Assembly: GCA_034509925.1 (NCBI GenBank)
Contig: CM067538.1
Location: 2,505,001 to 2,569,000 of the forward strand
Length of the DNA stretch: 64,000 nucleotides
From: Hirudinaria manillensis
Lineage: Eukaryota > Annelida > Clitellata > Hirudinida > Hirudinidae
Reading direction: 5' to 3'
Part shown: piece by piece, positions 13,201 to 25,656 of the stretch
How the letters are laid out: each line of letters opens with the position of its first letter
Numbering within the stretch: the first letter of the stretch is position 1
Made by a program: the position numbers and the translations under genes
Notes under the pieces: model-generated
The model's input: the letters and a program-made list of their open reading frames with translations, nothing else
Database searches by the model: none
Told to the model about the DNA's origin: nothing

Positions 13201-16200
13201 TTTATGTTAATGAACGGATACAGGAATGGCTAGTCTCATAAATTATGGATAATTGAAACGGATAATTGATATCTAATGGATAATTGAAAACCTGTGATCG
13301 AACGTTAAAAATAGGTGACCTATGAATGACAATAACCTTGACAATGTCATAAATGAAAGATATTTTAAAAGACCATTCCAGTTTGATGTCACAGTCTGCA
13401 AGTATATCCTGAAAATGTACTTGACATTAGGCTATAAATTTAATTAATGAATTAAAATCAATTTATTAATGTAAATTAATATAAATTATAAATTATATGT
13501 AAAATATATATTGTATCATCAAGTTGAAATATTTTTATTTTATAACCTGAATTGATCCTCTATTACAAAATTGAGGGACCAATTATAACTTGTCGTTTTC
13601 AATAAATATTCCAATAAACGAGACTAAGTTGTCATGCCCCAACTCTTTCAACTGTTGAAAAATAAAAATATTAATTAATTATAACAACTATTAATATTTA
13701 TAATATTAATAATTGTATAACTCTTAATATTTATAATATTAAGATTATTATTTAATAATTTTATTAAAATATTAATAATAATATTATTATTATTTATTTT
13801 CAAAAATAATCAATTTATTTTATAAATCAAATTACAAACTTCAATAAACTCTTTGAGATCATTCTTGGATAGCTTTGAGTCCAGCATATCAAAGCCCTGA
13901 ACTGAAACCAAGAGTCCTTTGTAAGTGGCTTTCAATTGATTGAAATTTCCGTTCAAGGTTTCAATCCCACTCGAAAATGATTTTCCTATGAACGAATCTG
14001 AAGTATTTAGCAGTTCCTCGTTGATTTTGGCCTGACAAGTGACAACATTATATTTAATAAAATTAAAATAAAAAAGATTGCATTTCTTTAAATTTTAAAT
14101 CATGTTTATTTAATCCACGCTAGGAATGGCTACTCCGAAGTTTAAAAAAATAACATTCTATCATCGATTTACCTGGCTGTCGTGAGCTAAAAATATCAAC
14201 TCATTTCGGTCAATTTTCCATCCTTTCTTCAAAATCTTACGTCTACTGCTTGCCAATCTGGAGAATAAAATTGAATTTTCCTCCTTCAACGATCTCAGGA
14301 CTCTTTTTTAAAGAAGCATTTCCAACAATTTTTCTAACCCGACATAAAAAGAGAAGGACAGAATGATGATGATGAGAACAAAGGATATTGTCACTAATAT
14401 CGTCAATTTATTCTTTTCTGGAAAAAATGGAAAGTTTAATTTTTTAAATGCGAAATTCTGCTAGGAATATATTGCCATTTTAAGGTTTATTTGGTTTTTT
14501 TCTGACAAATAATCCCTAAATAACTCCGAGCCACAGCGCAGACCAACACGAGGCTTATTTCCACTACAAGACGTCAATGAACATCGAGCCAAACATTGCC
14601 GATACATTCGCAAGAACGGCAATAATATTCATCACTAAAACAACAACATCAACAATAACAACAACAACAATCTCCAAATAACAAGGCAATGACTAGCAAC
14701 ATTCGTGTAATAATAACATATCGGCAAATGGCATTAGCGCAACCTACTATAAAATACATCGAGCATGTTGCTATTTAGAGATTTTGATTTTGCTCCGATT
14801 GAGAATGAGATCTGTGATTGATTTTGAGAGTGTGATTGAAAAATTGAAAATCGAAATGTAATTCTTTTCAAAATAAATTCCAACCCAGTTCATTGGAGCA
14901 GAATTCATTGGCGAATCCACAGCTTGGAGAATCAGGGGGAGCAGCTTTGGAAAGTCCCCAGGAACTATTCCCAATTTGCACGCACTAACAACGTTCACTT
15001 GTCATCATTAATGCCTCATGTTTATCATTTCGAGTACATTCTCATTGATTAATTATTTATCATAATTTTATATTTCATAATATCTGTTAAATATTTATAT
15101 ATATTATAATTAGGTATTGATAGTATTGATCAACAGCATCGTTAATTATAATGAAGTTGATATGGTAATGATTATTATTTAAATGTTATTTATATAATAA
15201 ATAAATAAATAAATTAATTAATTAATGATTTTTATAATTATCCTATGTTATTGATATCAGTGATCTGTCAAGATGTAGGGTGAATATCATTAATTATAGA
15301 TATATAATGGGATATAATAATTTATAATTTATATATATAAAATATTAACATAATAAAATATATAAATAAATATCTAACATAATATGTTTATAAGACATTT
15401 GACATTGAAATATTTGCAATAACATTAACTTTACATTAATAATAATAATAACAATTAGTTATATAATAATAGAATAACATTTACGAATAATATTAATACC
15501 GTGTAGTTGTTCCACTCCTCCCACTCTCTGGGTACGAGTTCAAGCATCGGGTAGAAGGATTCAGAGGTTGGTGCCAGGGACCAGACCAGGAAGTTCATCA
15601 ATCTGTCGCCATCTTTGTTGAAGGTGAAGACTTCCTGTCTCCCTGGAGATGGAAACGCCCGGATGCCATTTTGAAGACGCAATTATTGCAATTATCAAAT
15701 TACATTAATTACGTAATTATCAAATTATTGTTATTATCCAATTATTACAATCTTCTAATTGTAATTGTAATTAACAATTACTGTTTGATTGAATGTTTTC
15801 TCAAGTTGATCTTGCTTTTGTAATGATGTTTAATTTTTTTAAAGGGTTAATTTATCGTTTATTTATTTATTAATAAATACTTAAAAATAAATAATTTATT
15901 ATTATTATCATTCTAAAGCATTTTATTAAATTACAAAAATAGGTTAAAATTTTTGGAAGAAAAATCCCACTACAATTATTATTATTAATGAAGTTAAGAT
16001 CTTAATTATTGTCGCCATGAAAACGTTTTATTCTAAAACGCAAAATAATTCTTTGATACTAATAAAAATGTTATTTTACAACATCAATGCTTATTATTAT
16101 TATTATTATTATTATTATTTAAAAAAAATTATTATTATTCGATTTTTTTATTTTTATTGTTCTTAAATCTTGGTCAACTCGGAAGCTACTACAAAGAAAC

Positions 16201-19200
16201 GAGGAGAGCTTCGGTCGACATTTCAAGAAGGAACTGCTCCCCTTTCGTATTGACTTAACAAATACATTTTCTACTCGAAAAAGTCTAATAAACGTGGAAG
16301 CCACAAGCCTTGTTGACTCGTGGCAGGAAATTCGTCGATTCCAATTCATATATTCCACATTTGGAAGGTAGGAGGCGCGGCGCACGAATACAGAATGGCA
16401 AAAATAGTTCCAATATGAGACCGGCATCGTTCGTCGTATCAGGCGCAATAGTTTTGGAGTATTGAAATTAATGACAACGGACTATGGCCTGTGGATTGAA
16501 GGAGTTCATGAATAATTAATGACTTTCTGCTTCCGCTAATCACAAGAGACGGTCGAGTTTCCGTGTTGTTTTAATGAATTCCAGATCCGGAAGAGGATGG
16601 AAAAATATTAATTTTCATAATAATTGTAGAGAGGGCTTCTAGGACTTAGAAAAACATTCACTAGGAATAATATAATTTTGTTATTGTAACTCAACATAAT
16701 AATAACCTATATTTTGATGTCATTCATTTGATTTTTATTATTAACTAGAGGTGCGTTGCAGGATTTTCGAATAAAAGCGTATTTTTACACGATATAGTTG
16801 TGGCATATATATGAAACCTATATACAAACACTCCTCTAATCAAGCACTATGTTGTGTCAAAATTTCAAAGCAATTTGTCAAGTACTTTCGGAGAACATTT
16901 ACATGATACAAACACACATTGCATTTTTATTTATATAGATTTCCAATTCGTGATTAAAAATTACCACTGGTTGATGTTGTGATTACATGTATGTCATGGA
17001 AACTATGTCCGAATGTTAATTAGGGATAATTAAAGAAACATTAAAATTTAAATAATTTTAATTACTAAATAATCGACGGGGTTAGGGTTAGTATTAGGGT
17101 TAGGCATTGATGCAATTTCTAATATCTTTATTAATTGAGGACGTCATGCATTCCTTTGAAATATTTGCACAGGAACATTGCTAAATATTATTCAATGTAA
17201 TGACTCAAAACAGCAAATTCTGAAGTCCAGCCGTTGGTGTTGGGGCTATAAGCACCAGGGTGCATTGGAAGGCAGCGCTACATAAATGGTTTAAGCGCCC
17301 CTAAAGCTTAGGCTGTACATAATGCACTTATTATTGTTTGTAATTCTTATTAATTATAATTGAAAATGTGTTTCATTCGATTCATTCCTACCGCTGACTT
17401 CTAAGAATTTCGAGACTTGAAGAATGTTCGATCCACTACTCGTGTCCAGACCATTGTTAAGTAGTTTCCTCCTCAGAAGGGCGTAGATGTAAGCAAGGTC
17501 TGCCAGGTAATTCTGTTGAGTTTTATATTATCGTTCACCGTCAGAAAACCAATAGGTATAATCAAGTTAGTTGTAATTACTATGGAGATTTTGAAATAAT
17601 TATTCATCAAAAACAATATGTAAATTCTTAACTTGGATTACGTTATAAATTTCATAAAAGATGGCAATATTAGCGATATTAGCCATTTTGGTTCCTACAT
17701 AACATTTTAATCGCATTTTATATTGCTATTTTTCATTAAATTCACATGTCATTGATAATTTATTAATAGCATTGTTGTAGTTGGTTATAATTTTAAACAA
17801 TTATAAGATTAAATTATTATACTATGATATTAAAATAATTATATTATAATATTCACCACACGTATGTTCCTCGCTGCGTTTAGACCTTTCCAATCTGACA
17901 GAGGAGTGAAATTCTTGAAAGTTATCTACACGTCGTGACAAACACTTGTCAGAAATTTAGCATTAAATATTGAAGATTCATTAACAAAAATAGAAGCGAT
18001 GATTAAGATTTCTAATTTCTTTATTATTTAATAAAGGGGATCTTTGGCAATTAATCCCTAATTCACGTTATTAAATTATTCACAAATTAATCTCCATTAA
18101 CCAAGCGACACAAAATGTTTTAAGGATGGTTTAAGTAGGCTGGCCCAAGAATGGCAGTGGACGTGATAGAAACCAGCTTGCACTCCAAGGATCACCCTCT
18201 GACAGTTCGATCAAGAAGTGCCTACTACGGTACATAAGACAGTGCAAAAGATCGTCTAAATACGAATGTTGAGGATCGAGCTTAACTTCGACGTGATCAC
18301 ACACTAAATATCACTAAATACACTTTAATATCACTAAAATCATATAATCAACTAACAATTTTCACGGACAGAAATGCTTGTCTCCTTCGTTCCACCTCCT
18401 TCTGCACAACTTTCTGCTCCGTGATCCACGGAGTGAAGACCATGTCGAAGTGGAACGATGAGTAGATGTTATAAAATGTCAACCAAACGTACGAACTCGG
18501 ATCTGTCATTCCAAGATCCTGAGCTGTGAAGATTATTTGCCTCAGAGCGCTGAAGTTGGAGTGGCAGACGATGATGGCTAAAAAGCGTGAAAAAGTGATA
18601 ATAATAATACTAGTTTTTCAATAGACACGTCGATTTATATCTTGCAGACGTTTATTTATGCTTATGATTGCTTTTAACAGATTGTGTGAATCTGAAATCG
18701 TTAATATCATAGACTTTTACCTCTAACAAATTGAAAATTTAATAAAGACGGATGCGCCACTGCTAGCAAGTAATTAGTTTATAACTAATAAATATTAATA
18801 ACATTAATAAAATAATTATATTTCGGTTTATCGCTTATTAGTATCTTTGCGTACTTCTTGCAAAATGTTGAACCCCTTTTAATTCGTGAAGGTCCTCAGC
18901 TCTGAGACTGGAAGGAAGCTGCATGAACTCGGAAACGTGGATCTTGTTCTCTCTGAATCTCGATATTATAGAGTCGATGGTGTTCTTGCAGAAGTAGGAT
19001 CCGCTCTCCGTTATGATGGCTGCCATGCGCCAATGGTTAGCCTTGTAAAGTGACTCGAATGCATATCCGAAGTGAGTCAGAGAACCGAAGATTCTGATCT
19101 TCGTCCGGTAAACAGTCGAATTGTCGAGCGACGGATCGAGGCAGGTGAAGGGAAAGAAGGGTATGTCGAAGTAGTCGGCTATTTGGGCAATGGCCTGGCA

Positions 19201-20591
19201 ATCTGAAAATATGTTTAAGGTTAGTAATTTAATCTAATGCTAACGCTTTATAAATAATGTTTTATTAGTTGCGTTTAAAAAATGGCTCGTCCTTGATTAG
19301 AGAATTGGTTGAGATGTTGAGGAGGAAGAATGTAGTCATGTGGTTGATGATGACTTTATAGTCAGTCAAGGTCATTCAAGTTGTTCAAGAGGGAAACAGA
19401 ACCTTTGACCCCGAGGGTTTAAACCAATGGTTTAAAACAAGTTCAAGAATGGCAATATTGGTTAAATAATAATAATAATATTATTATTACTAAATAAATT
19501 AATGAAACAAAATTCACTTTCCGAACAAAACGATCCGAATATGACTTCGACTGAGGAGTCCAAAATCAAACTCAAAGCGTTTCTGGATCCCGTGATGATG
19601 TCACACGTTGACGTGGCTATTACTGTGGAACTGCAAAGGCGCATACGACGACGAATGCTTATATATTCTTATATATCTTTTTTATATATCTTAAATATCT
19701 TATATATCCTATATATTCTTATATATTTTTCTTATATATCCTATGTATTCTTATATATCTTTGACTTAAGCATGCCTATACTCGTTCATGTGCCCAATTT
19801 CTGCTAATCATTTTCTATACTTGCCTACTACATTTGTTACAAGAGACATGTACAGCAGAGCATGCTTAAGAGCATGACGGATTAATTTCCACCTGGTTAT
19901 CTTAAAAATACTTATACAAATGCAAGTATGCCTATAATAAAGATATTTAATATGCCTATTATTATGTGTCTATAATAAGGATATTTATGATGAGCGGAGT
20001 AATGCACTCCGCCCAATATAGATAGGATGTAGCCAATTTTTATGATAACTCATGTTATATTTCATGAAAGTTACTCAAATTTTAGAATGTTATGTAAGTA
20101 GTGTTTACAAATTTATTTATATTTTATGATTAATTATGGCTGGTTATGCATTATTACTAGCATTTTTATTGCTATTGTTTCTGTTGTTATTATATTTATT
20201 ATTAGACAATATGGTAAACATGATGTTGTTCAAGAAATGCTTATTTTATCATTAGTGAAAAACATAACAAAAGCAAATGCATTGTAAATCTAATTAATAT
20301 TATGCTACGAAATATAGTAATAAATTTTACATGATAAATAGAGAAAAATACACAATAATATTGAATCTTAAAAATAACATCATCAATATCATGAAACTTC
20401 TTTGAATCTCACTTGATCGAATCGTTGAAAATATTTTCTTTTCCTGCCCTTCCAAATCCTTCTTTCAAATTCGGTTCCACCTTGCCCTCATTCATGGGGC
20501 TGATAATGATCCCAACCTTCAGACACACACACCTACCCATCATCATCACCATCACAACCACTATCATCATCATCATCAATGGACGGATCAT
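10271..20591 (-). CDS. Receptor-type guanylyl cyclase, copy 2 (GC2), with in-frame stop; possible pseudogene
   Basis: Tandem paralogue of the gene ending at 3530, with the same exon plan. Exons on the minus strand: 20591-20413 (signal peptide, then LKVGIII), 19630-19518, 19202-18855, 18577-18366, 17925-17857, 17512-17392, 15642-15500, 14984-14885 (ectodomain); about 14419-14315 (membrane helix); about 14260-14190 (juxtamembrane); about 14034-13845, 13651-13547, about 13410-13335, 13133-12820 and 12750-12590 (kinase homology); about 12200-12050 (coiled coil); about 11690-11486, 11322-11135, 10904-10815, 10545-10453 and 10378-10271 (cyclase). Catalytic motifs [17 protein letters not shown] and [17 protein letters not shown] are intact. 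A TAA at 13583-13585 interrupts the kinase-homology exon where copy 1 has Tyr; that exon is 105 nt and phase 0 at both ends, so skipping it would restore a full-length frame. All other exons found are open, so this is either a recently disabled gene, an exon-skipped product or a sequence error. The C-terminal tail is longer than in copy 1. The start at 20591 (alternative 20576) is chosen because a hydrophobic signal peptide follows. Confidence 0.82.
11690..11840. repeat. AT-rich tandem repeat, ~20-nt unit
   Basis: Repeated ATGAATAATTAATGAATTA-type units lie in the GC2 intron between the coiled-coil exon and the first cyclase exon. The copy-1 intron at the equivalent place has no such array. 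Confidence 0.75.
12190..12455. repeat. 133-bp direct tandem duplication inside a GC2 intron
   Basis: Two adjacent copies, 12190-12322 and 12323-12455, are identical by eye over almost the whole 133 nt. The first copy begins at the 5' edge of the coiled-coil exon, so the second carries a duplicate of the splice-acceptor flank (TTTCTTTTGTAATTAG). Confidence 0.9.
16748..16941 (+). mobile_element. Putative retroelement 3' tail remnant
   Basis: The stretch reads like the 3' end of a dispersed non-LTR element of the kind common in invertebrate genomes: one plus-strand frame gives a ...FTTLREHYIHDTNTH-like peptide, followed by ACACACATTGCATTTTTATTTATATAGAT-like sequence at about 16911-16941. No reverse transcriptase domain is present, so the assignment rests on style alone. 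Confidence 0.4.
17078..17104 (+). repeat. Interstitial telomere-like repeat
   Basis: Three GGGTTAG/TTAGGG units separated by a short interruption (GGGTTAGGGTTAG, then TATTAGGGTTAGG). TTAGGG is the usual animal telomere unit. The tract is too short to mark a chromosome end. Confidence 0.7.
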
Positions 20592-20756
20592 CGCATTAGG
20601 AGTCCTTCCAGCTGATGACATCCGAGAATTTATAGTCGAAGAGGGATTCGGTGCCAAGGTGTTTCTTGAATGGAGAAGCTTCCGTTCGATGTTTGTTTTG
20701 TCATTGCTCTGTTGCTCAGTCATTCATTCAATCGTCCGTTCAATCGTCCGTCCGTC

Positions 20757-21493
20757 CGTTCATCCATCCATCCATCCATCCATCCATCCATCCATCCATC
20801 CATCCATCCATCCATCCATCCATCCATCCATCCATCCATCCATCCATCCATCCATCCATCCATCCATCCATCCATCCATCCATCCATCCATCCATCCATC
20901 CATCCATCCATCCATCCATCCATCCATCCATCCATCCATCCATCCATCCATCCATCCATCCATCCATCCATCCATCCATCCATCCATCCATCCATCCATC
21001 CATCCATCCATCCATCCATCCATCCATCCATCCATCCATCCATCCATCCATCCATCCATCCATCCATCCATCCATCCATCCATCCATCCATCCATCCATC
21101 CATCCATCCATCCATCCATCCATCCATCCATCCATCCATCCATCCATCCATCCATCCATCCATCCATCCATCCATCCATCCATCCATCCATCCATCCATC
21201 CATCCATCCATCCATCCATCCATCACACCATCCATCCAACCATCCATCCATCCATCCATCCATCCCTCCATCCATCCATCCATCCATCCATCCATCCATC
21301 CATCCATCCATCCATCCATCCATCCATCCATCCATTCCATCCATCCATCCATCCATCCATCCATCCATCCATCCATCCATCCATCCATCCATCCATCCAT
21401 CCATCCATCCATCCATCCATCCATCCATCCATCCATCCATCCATCCATCCATCCATCCATCCATCCATCCATCCATCCGTCCCTCCCTCCCTC
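20757..21493. repeat. Large (ATCC)n satellite array (~740 bp)
   Basis: An almost uninterrupted CATC tetranucleotide array of roughly 180 units. Point variants and a one-base indel lie near 21224-21340, and GTCC/CTCC units near the right edge. It begins about 165 bp upstream of the GC2 start codon, so it sits in that gene's 5' flank or 5' UTR. All reading frames are open only because of the repeat; the long (IHPS)n or (MDGW)n frames are not genes. Confidence 0.98.
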
Positions 21494-22009
21494 CATCCGT
21501 TAATTCATTGGATTATCTTTCGCTGATCAACTTTTATTGAATGTTTAATTTTGTACCTGATTTAATATTTCCTTCTTTTATCCTATAAATTAATTCAAAA
21601 TCTATTTTAAAATCTGATTCTTTCACAAGCCTTTGAAGAATTATATATATATATATAATAATAATGATAATAATTATATGTTATTTATATAGCGCCGTGC
21701 GCATGAGCTACAGGGGCGCTTTCATCTGTGAAAGACTTCTACACAAAAAATCCCTCCTCATTTGGCTCTACTCCATCTTTTTCCCCTCGTGGTGATATTT
21801 TATATGATAGAACCACAAATCAATTAATTTGTCAGTTCAAGGAAAAAGAATCATTGAGCATAAAAACCTAAAAAATAATAAAACAGATGTGAAAAATGTT
21901 TGGTCAAAAAGCATTACGTTTTTTTTATTGTCCTAGAGAGATGCCGGAAAGAAGCGCTGCGACCAAAACATTTGCTTTCGAGAGGCATGTCATCGTCAGA
22001 GTAGTCGAT
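21494..22009. other. Gene-free spacer with a short dispersed-repeat-like motif
   Basis: AT-rich. At about 21680-21735 the sequence TTTATATAGCGCC, then CAGGGGCGCTTTCA, resembles a short dispersed repeat of marine-invertebrate genomes with a TATAGCGC head and GGGGCGCTT arm. Related pieces in inverted orientation occur near 17280-17310, and more weakly near 31230. No coding potential is seen. Confidence 0.4.
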
Positions 22010-22250
22010 GACGCTTTATATGAATGTCTGTGCATTAATGCATTGTATGACGATGACGCTTTGTATAAATGAGTGAATGAATGCACAAAGAGTGCATTAA
22101 TGCATTGCATAGCGTTGAGGCTTTATAGAAATAAGTGTGCATTTCATGACGATGACGCTTTATATAAATGAGTGAATGAATGCACAAAGAGTGCATTAAT
22201 GCATGACATAGCGATGACGCTTTATATAAATGAGTGTGCATTAACGCATT
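22010..22250. repeat. Higher-order tandem repeat, ~98-bp period
   Basis: Alternating short (about 33-40 nt) and long (about 65 nt) modules, all built on GATGACGCTTTATATAAATGAG. The long modules at about 22050 and 22148 also carry GAATGCACAAAGAGTGCATT. The order is short-long-short-long-short, so the composite unit is about 98 bp and occurs about two and a half times. Confidence 0.85.
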
Positions 22251-22696
22251 GGCAACAACATAACTAGGCAGGATCACATGAATGCGTTCCCTATCTGCAC
22301 TTGGGCATTTTCCAGGCAAATCCGTCTCCAATGTTCACTTCTGAAGAATGGAGGATTGGAAATGAATGAATAATCCCATCTAGGACCCCAGAGCTATCAA
22401 TTTGCCTTCCAATTCAGTCAATGATATCGTTCGCTAAATATAGTTCCGTGGTTAATTGATTATGTAACAAAGTCTTGCATTGTGATGTTTACATGTTCGG
22501 AGTTCTTTTTTTATTAAATGCTTCACATTTATTTCTCGTTATAAATTATTATTATCATCATCAGAGAATTTGAAAATCAAAACATTCAAATATATTTTTT
22601 GTAAAAATAAAAAACAATAAAATTCTGGCAATGTTTTTGTGACAATTTTATTCAAGAAAATTAATCGACTAAAAATGAATTCCATCCATAATTAAC

Positions 22697-22752
22697 GGGT
22701 GGGTGGATGGATGGATGGGCGAGTGGATGGATCGGTGGATGGATGGGTGAGT
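22697..22752. repeat. (GGAT)n degenerate microsatellite
   Basis: A short GGAT/GGGT array, the inverted complement of the ATCC unit of the large satellite 1.2 kb away. Confidence 0.85.
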
Positions 22753-22856
22753 GGCTGAATAGACAATGTTTTCATCTTACAAAAAGATATTCCATAAATC
22801 AATTCATACTACATTATAATTGCATAACTGCATTTATAACCGTAAACAATTCTCAA

Positions 22857-25582
22857 CTATATATCGCAGCCGACATCGTAGCCGATGTTTTCGTAAGCAC
22901 TTTTGGAGGGAGGAACCGAGGACCCCCTTCGGCTCTCATCGCCACCCCCAGCTGCCAAAATGGCTGCTCTGACCTTCTCCAGGGCAGCTGCGTCTCTTGC
23001 GTTCAGAGAATTTCCGTCACCGGCTGCTGCTTGGTCGAACTTTAAATAGCAATTGATTTGCTGGTCAATCACTGAATATGTAAATACTGTTATGATCTTG
23101 TGATGAATATTTCAATTAGCATTATAATTAATATGCAGATCAGTTTGTAATAATTAAAATAATAATGTTCATTTCAGTGGTAATCTTACCATGACCATGA
23201 TGGAGTTTCTTTGGTAAAGATGAAGATTGGTGACGTCAAATTCTGAGGGAGACTCAACAAGGGGAGTTCTACCCTTTGAAGTGGGTTTCCAGCGCAAGAC
23301 GTACAGACCCCCGCTCACGGATGCGACGATGATGAAGGCGAGGATGGCTATCATGATGATGATCACGATGTTCAACGGAGCTTAGAAGAATTTATTGGCA
23401 TCAGAAGTAAATGAAATTAACGGTTTTTATAGTCGTTAATTTAAAAAAAAAATTATAAATAAATAATTTTTCTATTTAATTTAAATTGATTTCTTTATTC
23501 GATATTCACATAAATTATAATTTGACAATAATTATTGTTAATTAATCGTTAATTAATTTTAAACTTTCTCCTTCTTAAAGCTCTGATTTGACAAGAGGCC
23601 ACGTTTCGAGCCCGAAAATTACGATTTATTATGTCACGTGACAGATTTATTATTAATAATTACTTTAATTAATTGTTATTATTAATTATTTTATAAATTA
23701 AAAAATAAATAAATTCAAATAAACACCAGCTGCGTTATTAATGGCAACACTGGAATTTCCTGTCTCATTTCCGATTGTTCCAAGTGTGCTTGTGACGATG
23801 TTTGTAAATAATCTTGGACTCTCCTTCGACGGAACTGAATTAAATTGATTGACATTTACTTTATTACGACTTTCATATAAATATTTTATATATTTATTTT
23901 ATATTTTAAATATTTTATAAATATTCATTAACATTATAATATTATTACATATTCATCACTTTTAGGTTGGGTTAATACAATAATGTTATAAATGTTATAA
24001 ACTCCAGCACTACGATTCGATTATAAAGGACATGATAAAATTACCCTGCCAACATAACTTTAAATGATTAAAGTTAGTTAATAATGTATAATTGATTTAT
24101 TAATAAAACAGATTAGTCAATTGATTAGTAATGGGACCTCGTTGTGTAAATGACTTTCGACGATGATAAAATAATATTTTATAATATTATGAATTAATTT
24201 TTTTAAAATTATTTATAATAACGAATAATAACTCAGGTAAAATCTTAAATGACAATATTAATAATATTATGAGTATTTTATAATTTATTATTATTATTAT
24301 TATTATTATTATAAGTTTGTTAGAAATTGCGGTGACCTTTGCAAAGTGAATTATTGATAATTGAAGTTGGGGGTAAATCGAACAGGATGTTTCTGTTCTG
24401 ATGACCTCAGATGTCAATGAAGACGTTAACTCAAGATATTATAATTAATTAATTTTTATTTAATTACTTGATAATTCATTAACGATTACAGTTTAATCCT
24501 TCCCAGTTTAAAGGTAAATGCATATTCAGCATTCATTTCTTCAATGGCGTTTGAGGTCTTAACTGAAGATATGTCAGTTCAAGCGTATAAAAGCTAGACC
24601 AAGAGTGATGGACAGGTTAATTTACATTGCACGCCATCATCGCCATCATCATCATCGTCGTCGTCATCAACATCATCATCACCATACTGCCGTCACCGTC
24701 ACCAACATCATTATCAGCATACGCATTGTCACCCTGGCAATTAGTAATTTAGGTCAAGCATAATAACAGAAGAGCAAATTAAGAATTACGATAATAGTTT
24801 GATTATTAATTATAATTATCAAGTTATTATAGTTTCGATTAATTAACGATAATAATGATTAATTACACGTAATTATTTACAATTACTCATCATTTTAATG
24901 AGATTAACAATTATCCAAATTCTTCACCAATATTAGCCTGGGAGGTCAAGCACCCAGGCAGTTTATCAGGCAATTTATTAAACCATTATGTACATTAATT
25001 ATTATTACCTAATTACGTAATTAGTGCCTATTCATTGTTATTAATAATTAGGCTGATTAATAAATCGTATAATATAATTATAAATTATAATAATAATTTA
25101 TTTATTTATTTAATGAATTTCAAATTTTAATTGATTTTACTCACCTGAATTGAATATAGGAACGTTTGTTGTTCTCACTTCTGACACTTTAGACGTTGGT
25201 GATGATGACGATGCTGATGAGGATGATGAAGACGAAGATGATGGTAGTGATGGTAATGATGACTCGTTGCGAATATCTGCAAATGACAATACATTTGACG
25301 GTGAAGAGTGATTGTAATTGATAATAATTAAAATTTAATTATAATTTGAGTTAAATATTTTGAAAAATAAATTAAGGAATTTAAAAAAAATATTTAAACG
25401 ATGATGAGCTAAACCCATCTGTTACACGTGACATTTTTGTGAACGGCAGGAACGATTATAATATTATAATGACATCTAATTAAATATTCATAGTAACCAG
25501 TATTTCCGGTCATCGTAGCCTGCTGGACTCTCAGTGTCGTCAGTTGTGATGCTTTGATGAGGAAAGGAATTCAAGATGTTGA

Positions 25583-25656
<74 letters not shown>

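Larger units (their letters stand above)
15683..17391. other. Large GC2 intron with unexplained insertions
   Basis: This ~1.7 kb intron separates two ectodomain exons of the upstream cyclase. It holds an (ATT)n run near 16089-16122, a higher-GC block at about 16160-16450 with an open minus-strand frame of about 100 codons that I do not recognise, a transposon-like tail at about 16748-16941, and interstitial TTAGGG-type repeats at 17078-17104. It looks like a landing site for mobile DNA. Confidence 0.55.

Noticed and set aside
20413-21540. 375-codon plus-strand frame (and minus-strand partners) made of IHPS or MDGW repeats
   Set aside because: A tetranucleotide array whose period is not a multiple of three is open in all frames; the frame exists only because of the satellite, with no conserved flanking domain.
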